Of a DNA stretch of 64,000 nucleotides, positions 54,305 to 62,999 are shown piece by piece (the stretch's first letter is position 1; each line of letters opens with the position of its first letter). This DNA is from Azolla caroliniana (Eukaryota; Polypodiophyta): contig JBHGNT010000008.1 of assembly GCA_043228905.1 (NCBI GenBank), forward strand, positions 18,166,001 through 18,230,000, read 5' to 3'. Position numbers and translations under genes: made by a program. The notes beneath the pieces are model-generated. The model did not search any database. It saw only the letters and a program-made list of their open reading frames with translations, and was not told the origin of the DNA.

Positions 54305-55115
54305 ACATTATGCCCCCTTTCGATGACGAGTTCCACGAGTTAGAAGACAAGAGTTCGGACTTGGTTTATGGGGATATTTGTCGTGAAATGAAACAACCAT
54401 GTTAGAGGCATTACCAAGCTCCCATGTTCGATCATTAGGTGTATAACCTACCCAATCAACCAAATAATATAGTTTGTTGCGGTTGATCTTGGAGTCGAGA
54501 ATGGCAGCAACCTTATATTCAGAGCCATTGGATTTAACTTTGATTGGAGGTGGGGGAGGTGTAAGACGATCCAGAATAGAGCTTGTTGTGTAGGGCTCCA
54601 AAAGTGAAACATGGAAGACCGGGTGAAGACGCATATGAGGAGGGAGATCAAGACGAAATGTCACATCATTGATCTTACCAGAGATCACATATGGGCCGAA
54701 ATGTTGATAATCCAATTTGTAGCAAGGTCGGGTGGTTTTAATGCTACCTTGTAAGAGCCATACACGATCTCCTACTTGAAATGTAGTCGATGAATCACGC
54801 CGATGATGATCAACAATCTTCTTTTGAGTGTTTTGGGCATCACATAAAATGATGCAAAAGTATATCCTGAACTTCTTGGAGTCGAGTGAGCCGATCTTCA
54901 ACAATTGAGTTTTGCGGTAGTTCGGGATGTTCAAGTATCGTCGAACGAGGATGGTACCCAATGTTAGCAAAAAATGGGGAATATCCATTAGAAGAATGTT
55001 TAGAGTTGTTCTAAGCAAATTCTCCCAAATGTAATAAATCCACCTGATCATCTTGTTGATAGTTGACAAAACAACGTAGATATTGTACGTCTGTTTCGGT
55101 TGGCGGCGTAACATT
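54305..55115 (-). pseudogene. Chromovirus A integrase C-terminus with chromodomain
   Basis: The minus strand reads VQYLRCFVNYQQDDQVDLLH (end of integrase core, frame-shifted), then FQVGDRVWLLQGSIKTTRPC, HFGPYVISGKINDVTFRLDL, LHPVFHVSLLEPY. The chromodomain EYKVAAILDSKINRNKLYYL with VDWVGYTPNDRTWELGNASN follows and ends near YPHKPSP. Chromodomains of such Gypsy elements direct insertion to marked chromatin. Confidence 0.88.
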
Positions 55116-55120
55116 TGTTG

Positions 55121-55432
55121 ACGATCATTGTTGTGACCGTAGTGTCGTGACAAGGAGTGCGAGCAAACTAGCACAACTATTGAGATGATATGGGAAGAGT
55201 AAGAAAAGAAATAAAGCAATGATGCAAGTGAAACTAAGGTGAGTAGGATTAGAGGTGAACAAGAGTAAAAGAGAATGAGAGAATGAGATGAAAGAAGAAG
55301 AGAAGAGTGAGTGAGAAAAAAGAAAAGCTTAAGAATTTTTCATTAGAAAGACCTTGTGCAAACTAGTTTCGCTCTAGGTAGAGCTCATAAGTGCCAAGGT
55401 CATTTACAACAAGAGGGTAGGTTTTTATAGCG

Positions 55433-55483
<51 letters not shown>

Positions 55484-55651
55484 GGAGTTTAATGATGGGA
55501 GAGAGGGAAATGGGGAATTGTGATAGGCAAAGGATTGATTAGTGAAAGTGGGTTAGAGGGGGGTTATTTGTATGTATATGCTAAGTGATAGGTGGGGGTG
55601 GGCTCTAAGAAGAGGGGGATTATAGGGGTGGGATATAAAAGGCATATAGTA
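55121..55651. other. Stretch without recognisable gene, with GA microsatellite
   Basis: Purine-rich sequence with a GA run at about 55438-55482. On the minus strand it follows the Penelope-like RT. I saw no GIY-YIG endonuclease motif in any frame. Confidence 0.5.
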
Positions 55652-56564
55652 TTAAGTGGGAGTATTTATGGATTTATATTTAGTTTTGACGAGAAGGGAA
55701 TGAATGGACTTAGACTTAGTCCAACATATGAAGGGTTGCGGTAGTTTGGATAGTTGGGGATGTGTGGCTAAATCTGCGTGGAGGTTTTCTAGCATGTCGT
55801 GAATTCCTAATCTAGGGGTATCTTTTGTATACCTAAGTTTGAAGATGACAGGTATAAGGGTACTTTTAGGTTTTCTACTAAATACTAGTGATTTCCTAGC
55901 GCTAAATGGGACCTTTTTATAATTCTCTAATATAAAAGAAAGGGGATATCCTCTCTTAACTAATCTACTAAAAAATAGTTTTTTCATTCGAAAGGAAACC
56001 TAAGGGGGTACTTTCTCTAATTAGGTATCGTTTTAGTTCATTAATAATAAAATGACGTTTTAAATGAAGGGGGTGAACTGACGAGAATGAGAGATACTGG
56101 TAGGCATTTTGGGGCTTTTGGTAGCAATTAAAGGAGAAATGTGAATTCTTTAGGTTAATCCATAAATATAAGAACGGTAATCTAAAGGGAGAAGTGGTGA
56201 TGGTAATTTTGATGCAATTATTAGTGGAGGTGTTATAGAATTGGAGGTAATTTTCTAATTCGGGTTTAGTACCTATCGATATCCCGAATGCATCATCTAT
56301 ATATCTAGTGAAATAAAAAAGATTAGGGTGTGATGGTTGGGAGTTCTCTAAGTGAGCTAAGAATAGGCATGCATAAACTACAGAAAAATTACTACCCATG
56401 GCTGTACCCTTGACTTGTTGATAGATCATGTCATCAAAGGATAGAAAGTGATATTCTAACGTGAGTGTGCTAAGTGTATAGATAAGGTTAGTTTTAGAAG
56501 ATGAAAAATGTGGGGTAATCATTTTTCGTAAAGCTTGGAGTCCTAACCTAGGGGGTATGCTGGG
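55652..56564 (-). pseudogene. PLE reverse transcriptase, palm and thumb
   Basis: After the solo LTR the frame resumes LYPSIPPRLGLQALRKMITP, then YQQVKGTAMGSNFSVVYACL with FLAHLE (motif B), FYFTRYIDDAFGI (catalytic Tyr-Ile-Asp-Asp at 56292-56303) and FRLPFLYLWINL. A one-base shift near 55980 leads to LVKRGYPLSFILENYKKVPF and SLLVKTKYK, the thumb of Penelope RTs. The frame ends TPT stop; no zinc-binding linker or GIY-YIG follows. Confidence 0.85.
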
Positions 56565-56572
56565 ATATAAAG

Positions 56573-57024
56573 TGTTACGGGCATGACCATATAATATCCC
56601 GTGGTAAGAATTTACCGTAGTATTCTATACACGTGGATAAGTGTGAGGGTTAAACGAGAGTGTAAAGAAGGGGAGGATTACTTTTAATCCTCGGGATTGA
56701 GACAACCCATTAGGTCAAGTGTGAACTTGCCTAGGGGCCTTGGGTATCGCTATAAATAAGAGGCCTAGCTACCCTCATTTCATCATCTTTTGACTACATC
56801 GAGACTCTGCTCGTGTGGTGGGTCAACTCTTGTAGCGAGCGCGCCAGCACCAGGTACGACTCGACGCCACGGCGGTGGTATGGGACGCCGATCGAGGCTC
56901 GAGTCCGTCTCGATCCCTTCGCTCGGGGGTGGTCGGGTGGATCGGCACCCTTCTTTCTCTTTCTCCTTTCTATCTATCTTTTCATTATCCTTATCTTAAG
57001 CTTACGTTAGTACCGAGATCTATA
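56573..57024 (+). mobile_element. Probable solo LTR inserted in the PLE RT
   Basis: The insert splits the RT motif A exactly between VESLY and PSIP. It begins TGTTACGGGC and ends GAGATCTATA. The 8-bp direct repeat ATATAAAG lies on both sides (56565-56572 and 57025-57032). TATAAATA at about 56751 and a CT-rich 3' part suit an LTR. The usual CA end is missing and 8 bp is long for an LTR element, so a DNA transposon is the alternative. Orientation is taken from the TATA motif. Confidence 0.6.
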
Positions 57025-57032
57025 ATATAAAG

Positions 57033-58080
57033 ATTCAACATCAAAGGTGAAGATAAAGCTATTAGGGGGTGGGTTGAGATGTTCTAAAGTCTGGACAAGG
57101 GAATGTGAGTCTTTCAAATATTGCTTCTGAAGGAGAAGGATAGGCATGAGTTGGTGGTGAAGCCATTTTGATGTTTGTTCAAAAAGGGAGTTATTGTATG
57201 AGCAAATAGGTCTAAAACCTATTGGGTTTTATGGAGTTTTGGGAGGAAATAGATATTGCATACTCGGTACCCTTTTGAGGGTTTATGTAGTATGTAGTTG
57301 GCTTCTATGTTGGATAGGGTACCAAGATGGTTATTAACAATGCTTTTCAATCTATAGGATAATTCCTCAAGTGGATAGTGGTAGACTTTTTTATATGTAT
57401 TAGTATCAGAAAGGTTTTCTATAGCTTTGTTGTAGTACGTGTCCTTATCAAGAACACACACTCCAACATTCTTGTCAGCAGGTAGGATTATGATTTTGTT
57501 GTTTTTCTTAAGAGATTGTAAGGCTAGTGATAAGTGAGGTGCAATCCTAGTGGGTTTTAATTTGAGTGTATGAAGTGTGTCCCTAAAGATAGTTTGGTGT
57601 TTAGATATAATGTTTTCTAGGGGAGTGTACTTAGTAGGAGGTTGCCAACTAGGGTTAGGTAGCTTAAAGGGATTTTGGGGCAAATTATCCACATCTTTAA
57701 AAAAAATGTTTAAGTCGAAGGGTCCTACTTAGGCTATCAAATTCTTTAAGTAGGGTAGGGGATGATGGTGGAGAAGATGGGAGGATGTGTTTCAAACCTA
57801 GGATAAGGAGTTGTGTCTCATGTTTAGAGAGGGAATAATTAGAGTGGTTGTGGATCCTACTAATTCTAGGTTTATTAAGGAGAGGTGTCCAAAATTTATT
57901 ACGGGGTTTCCTACTATGGGTCTTTTTCACATATGGGGAGACGGGAAAATTAGATGTATGACGTCCTAACCACATGAAAGTATCTAAAGTAGAAGTAGGT
58001 CTATCGAGAAGGTAAAAGAGATGTTTCGCGGGATGTATGGCGTGCCGAAACTGTTTACTATCCCGTTTGGCACGCCTAGC
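57033..58080 (-). pseudogene. PLE reverse transcriptase, N-terminal half
   Basis: In order on the minus strand: KRVARRAKRDSKQFRHAIHP, HLFYLLDRPTSTLDTFMWLG, NYSLSKHETQLLILGLKHIL; a shift in a T8 run near 57695; KKNNKIIILPADKNVGVCVL and DTNTYKKVYHYPLEEL; RVCNIYFLPKLHK. After one more shift near 57222 come PIGFRPICSYNNSLFEQTSK, LHHQLMPILL and SFIFTFDVESLY. Few lesions for about 1 kb, so the copy is not ancient. Confidence 0.85.
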
Positions 58081-58560
58081 TACACGTTTTTTGTCCTAAC
58101 ATTATTACATGGGAAAGTTTGTAGTTTCGTGGGAAGGGGGCGATTATTGTGAGTACGGACAGGTTGTTTTCTATGAGGGATTTCATATACGTGTGGGGGA
58201 AATTTAGAGGGTGCGGTAGAATATTGAAATCTACTAGAAGTAGAAGGGGAGTTATGTGTAAAGAAGGGGGGGGGGGGTATGTGTAGGAAATGCATGAAAA
58301 GGGGGAGGGGTATAGTTTGGAAATAGGGAAACGTTGTGGGGGTTATTAGGGGGGAAATGCATAGGGGTATGGTTAAAAAATGGGGGAGGGGTATGAGGGG
58401 GTTTATAGAAAATAAAGGGGGGGCATGCATCAAATTTGTAGGAAGCAAGGAGGGGGGGGGAGGGGTGTGATTAGGGTTAAACACATATGGGAAGTGAGAG
58501 GCTATGTTTGAAATTGTCTGCAGGGGTGGGGTGGGGAGGAGAGGAGGAGGAGGGCCAAGA
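58081..58560 (-). pseudogene. Proline-rich N-terminal region of the PLE
   Basis: The frame at 58080-58712 is dominated by Pro, Leu, Thr and Phe (PPPPSLLPTNLMHAPPLFSI, HIPPPPFFTHNSPSTSSRFQ) and runs into the RT N-terminus after a one-base shift near 58090. On the plus strand this is a G-rich tract with G runs at about 58267 and 58452. Whether all of it was once protein is uncertain. Confidence 0.5.
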
Positions 58561-58639
58561 AGGAAAGATGGAAGGTCGTTCGTGCCATGGCTTGCATGAT
58601 CTCCTGCACAGCCGCCATGGGGATACACTTCTTGTCTTA

Positions 58640-59106
58640 TGTTGGCACATGTGCCGCTTCCATAAGATGTACGGCCTTCGCATTGGATGAAATGACTCGG
58701 GAGATGCCACATTTGGAACTAATTTAATTAGACCAACCTTCCAAGCTTGAGGCATACAACCAGAATCCCAAGAATGTTGAAACATCAAAGTTCAGGGCCA
58801 CTTTAAAATGTTCGAATATCGCTTAAAAACTTCATTTGTCAAGTCATCCTAACCATGGCTCTTATCACTAAGAGGATGCCTTAAAACCATATCCACCTCA
58901 TCCTCAGTGAAATCCACATCCAATTCATGACTAATGAGGTCACGCACAATACATTCAACCACATCATAAAACTCATGACGTGCTCTACTCATATAATTTG
59001 TCATTAACAATTGTGGGCCAATCAACTCCTTAAAGTAATGAACATATATGTCAATTATTGTAGTAGGATCCACTATCAATTCATCCCCTTGTTTCACATG
59101 TACCAC
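58640..59106 (-). pseudogene. LINE fragment upstream of the RT palm
   Basis: The minus strand reads MVHVKQGDELIVDPTTIIDI, then FTEDEVDMVLRHPLSDKSHG, then after a stop NEVFKRYSNILKWP and MFQHSWDSGCMPQAWKVGLI with KLVPN. This is the region between endonuclease and RT fingers in plant LINEs. It lies 5' of the PLE on the same strand and 3' of chromovirus copy B. Confidence 0.8.
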
Positions 59107-59172
59107 ATTAGATCAAGCATAAGTAGGATGTAACACTTGGAAAAACAAATGAGATTGACATTGATTATCTAT

Positions 59173-59639
59173 TGTCGAGACTCGTGGGTAGGAGATAGAG
59201 TGAGAGCGAGAGCGAGAGCGATAGCGAAAGAGTGTGTGTGTGTGTGTGTGTGTGTGTGCATGAGAGAGTGAGAGAGATAAGACTTGAAATAGAAGTGAGA
59301 TTATATTATGATGAAACAAGATTACAATGAGTAGGCTAAGGGCTAAAGACTGGTGTTGAACCGAATGAGTTGAAATGAATGTATGGACACTTATTTATAG
59401 ATCCTTATGGAGTATTCTAGAATGTTCTAGAATATTTTAGATTTTTATGATAAGAAATATAGTCACGAAATATTAAAGGATGTTCTAGAATGTTCTAGAA
59501 TATTCTAACTGTAATAACTAAAAATATAATTATTATAATCACACAACATATATGTTATTACAATGGTTAAGGGTTCAACACATAGACCAAGAAGTCGTGG
59601 GTTTGATTCTTGATAAGCCAAAATGTTGTCTTCATGACA
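59173..59639 (-). repeat. Chromovirus B 3' LTR
   Basis: On the minus strand it starts TGTCATGAAGACAACATTTTG and ends GAGTCTCGACA. It has TATAAATA (plus coordinates about 59392-59399) with heat-shock-element pairs just upstream of it, and a GT run at about 59231-59258. Confidence 0.9.
59415..59500 (-). promoter_or_regulatory. Heat-shock elements next to the LTR TATA box
   Basis: TTCTAGAA at 59415, 59425, 59483 and 59493. In transcription direction (minus strand) the nearer pair ends 15 bp upstream of TATAAATA, the position of a working heat-shock promoter. Confidence 0.7.
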
Positions 59640-60401
59640 TTATCCCCCCTTTCGATGACGAGTTCCACGAGTTAGAAGACAAGAGTTCGGACTTGGTTTA
59701 TGGGGATATTTGTCGTGAAATGAAACAACCATGTTAGAGGCATTACCAAGCTCCCATGTTCGATCATTAGGTGTATAACCTACCCAATCAACCAAATAAT
59801 ATAGTTTGTTGCGGTTGATCTTGGAGTCGAGAATGGCAGCAACCTCATATTCAGAGCCATTGGATTTAACTTTGATTGGAGGTGGGGGAGGTGTAAGACG
59901 ATCCGGAATAGAGCTTGTTGTGTAGGGCTCCAAAAGTGAAACATGGAAGACCGGGTGAAGACGCATATGAGGAGGGAGATCAAGACGAAATGTCACATCA
60001 TTGATCTTACCAAAGATCACATATGGGCCGAAATGTTGATAACCCAATTTGTAGCAAGGTTGGGTGGTTTTAATGCTACCTTGTAAGAGCCATACACGAT
60101 CTCCTACTTGAAATGTAGTCGATGAATCACGCCGATGATGATCAACAATCTTCTTTTGAGTGTTTTGGGCATCACATAAAATGATGCAAAAGTATATCCT
60201 GAACTTCTTGGAGTCGAGTGAGCCGATCTTCAACAGTCGGGTTTTGCGGGAGTTCGGGATGTTCAAGCATCGTCGAATGAGGATGGTACCCAATGTTAGC
60301 AAAAAATGGGGAATATCCAGTAGAAGAATGTTCGGAGTTGTTTGAAGCAAATTCTCCCAAATGTAATAAATCCACCCGATCATCTTGTTGATAGTTGACA
60401 A
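59640..60401 (-). pseudogene. Chromovirus B integrase C-terminus with chromodomain
   Basis: Frame 60172-60438 has DRVDLLHLGEFASNNSEHSS, GYSPFFANIGYHPH and EDRLTRLQEVQDILLHHFM. A shift leads to FQVGDRVWLLQGSIKTTQPC, HPVFHVSLLEPYTTSS and the chromodomain (EYEVAAILDSKINRNKLYYL, VDWVGYTPNDRTWELGN). Nearly identical to copy A. Confidence 0.88.
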
Positions 60402-61139
60402 CATAGATTGACATATTCGCATTCGTGGGATTTTCCATTCGAATGCAAACGAATACACATACATTCGTGTGGTCAAGTATTCGTTTAAAGAAAAAGAAGG
60501 AAAAAAAGGAGATGAACTCCCTCCTTTTAGTTTCTTAGGAAAAAAAAAGGGGGACTTGACAATAAAAAGGGGATAATAAAATAGAGAGTTGAGAGAGACT
60601 TGACAATAATAAATTTTCATTGGAAATCTTGATTCTTTACTAAATAAATAAATAAAATAAAATAAATTTTCGTTTTATTTTTAATAAATAAATAAAAGAA
60701 AAGAAAGGTTCATTAATTCTTCACCTTTTCTTTTCCTAAAATTTATGGATATTTTTACTTGACATTAAAATTGAGACTTCACATTAATCATGTTTTCATA
60801 GTAAATATAAAAATATTCGTTTTTTTAAAACAAAAAAATCAATTATTTAAATAAAATAAAGGTTCATAAACTCTCCTCTTTTTTTATTTGACACTAGAAA
60901 GGAGAGTTTATACTAATCATATTTTTATAATTTATTAATGAATAATTGTTCTTTTTTTAGTGAATTAAATTTATTTATTTATTTATAAATAAATAAATAA
61001 ATAAATAAATAAATTTTTTGTATATTTATTTTACAAAATGAATGGTTTTTAAATATTCTTAGGGCCATTTTGTATTCTCGAATATTGGGAATATCAGGCA
61101 TGGAGAATATGACGAATATCACGCATGTGTCAATTTATG
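60402..61139. mobile_element. AT-rich TIR element with 8-bp duplication
   Basis: GTTGACAA occurs at both flanks (60394-60401 and 61140-61147). The ends CATAGATTGACA and TGTCAATTTATG form 12-bp inverted repeats with one mismatch. The inside is AT-rich (AATAAATAAATAAA runs) and bordered by fuzzy CATTCG/GAATAT words, with no coding sequence. The 8-bp duplication suggests hAT-type transposition, but the terminal bases are not the hAT consensus. Confidence 0.7.
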
Positions 61140-61147
61140 GTTGACAA

Positions 61148-61944
61148 AACAACGTAGATATTGTACGTCTGTTCCGGTTGGCAGCGTAGCATTTGTTAAC
61201 GTTCAGAACGTTGCTCGAATAGGCAATTATCACATCGCACAGCTCGACTAATGGCCTCTGTAAGAGACTTTGGATCTTCGTGGAAAGTAAGAAAAAGATC
61301 TTTGACATCGTTACGCAAACCCTGACAGAATTGATCCATTAAGCCTGCCTCATCCCAAGGGATGTGACATGCCAAGAGACGGAAATTTATTGTGTAGGCT
61401 GAAGTGGGAGATCTTGTTGGAGTCTTGGAATCTTGTTTATTGCCGTTCTAATGCTATCAGTGTCTCTAAAACTAGCTTGAAACTCTTTAACGAATGCCTC
61501 AAAATCCTCCAACAATGGAGATTTCTTCTCTTGAAGTGGTGCAAACCATGCTAATGTTGTACCGCTTAGCAAGGTTCCTATTAATCCCACACGAGCAACA
61601 TCAGTTGGGTACCGATTGGGATGTAATTGAATCACCAAACGGACTTGATTTAAGAAACCTCGAAACAAAGATCGGGTACTATCAAACTTGGTAGGGAGGC
61701 TAATCTTTGGTTCCCTTGGGGAGTTTTGAACCCCTGCCGTTTGTTCTCGTAATGTTAATATAGTAGCCTCGAGTTGATGAACCCGTTGTGATAACTCCTC
61801 ATATTGATGAGCTTTTTCGGTACTCACTTGTTGTAAATCCCCGAGTAGCCTATGATTTTCTTGCTCTAATGCCACAAACTTAGTCGTGAGCATGTCGAGC
61901 TCAGAAAGGATACGCATATACTCTTGCTTGCTGACGGATTCCAT
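61148..61944 (-). pseudogene. Chromovirus B gag and deletion junction
   Basis: The frame at 61387-61944 starts MESVSKQEYMRILSELDMLT and has a coiled-coil stretch to about residue 70. Capsid landmarks follow: SLFRGFLNQVRLVIQLHPNR, GTLLSGTTLAWFAPLQEK and FEAFVKEFQASFRDTDS. Further codons (EAISRAVRCDNCLFEQRSER) reach about 61205, where the sequence jumps straight to the end of the integrase. Confidence 0.82.
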
Positions 61945-62028
61945 AACTAAGGGGGGAAAAGAAAGAAGGGAAAAGAAGAAAGCTTGCTAGGGTTATTGGA
62001 AAAGGAAACAAAAATATTCGGTTCAAAC

Positions 62029-62502
62029 TGTCGAGACTCATGGGTAGGAGATAGAGTGAGAGCGAGAGTGATAACGAAAGAGAGAGGGTGTGTGTGTGTG
62101 TGCGTGCGAGAGAGAGAGTGAGAGAGATAAGACTTGAAATAGAAATGAGATTATATTATGATGAAACAAGATTACAATGAGTAGGCTAAAGGTAAAGACT
62201 AGTGTTGAACCGAATGAGTTGAAATGAATGTATGGACACTTATTTATAGATCCTTATGGAGTATTCTAGAATGTTCTAGAATATTTTAGATTTTTATGAT
62301 AAGAAATATAATCATGAAATATTAAAGGATGTTCTAGAATAATCTAGAATGTTCTAGAATATTCTAATATCTCGTAATAACTAAAAATATAATTATTATA
62401 ATCACACAACATATATATTATTACAATGGTTAAGGGTGCAACACATAGACCAAGAAGTTGTGGGTTCAATTCTTGATAAGCCAAAATGTTGTCTTCATGA
62501 CA
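62029..62502 (-). repeat. Chromovirus B 5' LTR
   Basis: 474 bp, partner of 59173-59639. TTCTAGAA at 62264, 62274, 62332 and 62352 with one variant ATCTAGAA at 62342, and TATAAATA near 62242-62249. Confidence 0.9.
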
Positions 62503-62999
62503 ACGGATAGCTGGAATTTGTCATTGGCATTTCGAACACACAATTACAAAGAGGCGGATGGGTTTAGTGGATGTGCTAAACCACACACTCTGATACCATG
62601 TTAATAATTAGGTGATTAACTACGGGTTAAGATAAGCGGAAGATTAAGTGATATGTGTGTGAGAGGAAGTTACACTTATGAACAACACAAGATGGGGGAT
62701 GATTAACTCTATATTAAATTAGCATTATCATCATCATCATCAAATACAAAAATACCCACAATGAGGTATATATAGATCTCATGTGCAAGGGTGCACATGT
62801 GTGAGGAGAATATAGGTACAAGGGTGTAAGTCCTATATTAAATGTACTTGTGAATGGAGGATCTAGAATATCCCACTTAAGTACAAGGTCCTAGTTAAGG
62901 CATTATAGTCAACACTTCTAACTAGATTTTATCTAGGTAACTACTAAATTACATGGTTGACTAACTAACTAAACTAAGTTGAGCTTGATCTCTCAACAG
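62503..62999 (-). mobile_element. Copia-3 5' LTR with primer site and internal stub
   Basis: The LTR (62599-62999) reads on the minus strand TGTTGAGAGATCAAGC to AATTATTAACA. It is followed by TGGTATCAGAG, the initiator-Met-tRNA primer site, at about 62588-62598 and by some 85 bp of internal DNA. The element is cut there by chromovirus B. A TATATATAG motif (about 62769-62777) may be its promoter. Confidence 0.8.

Larger units (their letters stand above)
54082..55120 (-). mobile_element. Chromovirus Gypsy copy A, truncated
   Basis: The partial 3' LTR (54082-54304) and the integrase tail with chromodomain (54305 to about 55115) are nearly the same as copy B at 59420-60400. The LTR is cut at its outer end close to Gypsy-1. 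Inside, similarity to copy B stops at about 55118. Confidence 0.85.
55652..58560 (-). mobile_element. Penelope-like retroelement (PLE), with solo LTR insert
   Basis: Minus-strand frames, broken by single-base shifts, give the order of a Penelope-type RT. This is a Pro-rich N-terminus, the HLFYLLDRPTSTLDTF segment, a linker, the ADKNVG block, the FLPKLHK block, GFRPICSYNNSLFEQTSKW, TFDVESLYPSIP, KGTAMGSNF, RYIDDAFG and the thumb. These blocks differ from LTR and LINE RTs and match the Penelope class. Both margins were searched for the GIY-YIG endonuclease that most Penelope elements carry, and none was seen. Limits are approximate. Confidence 0.85.
59173..62502 (-). mobile_element. Chromovirus Gypsy copy B with internal deletion
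   Basis: LTRs 59173-59639 and 62029-62502 bound only 2.4 kb: gag, then directly the end of integrase and the chromodomain. Protease, RT, RNase H and most of integrase are missing. A 738-bp TIR element (60402-61139) sits in the integrase end. The 5-bp flanks TCTAT and ACGGA do not match. Confidence 0.9.

Noticed and set aside
55121-55651. C-terminal GIY-YIG endonuclease of the Penelope element
   Set aside because: Searched all minus-strand frames by eye; no GIY, YIG or zinc-binding linker motif seen.
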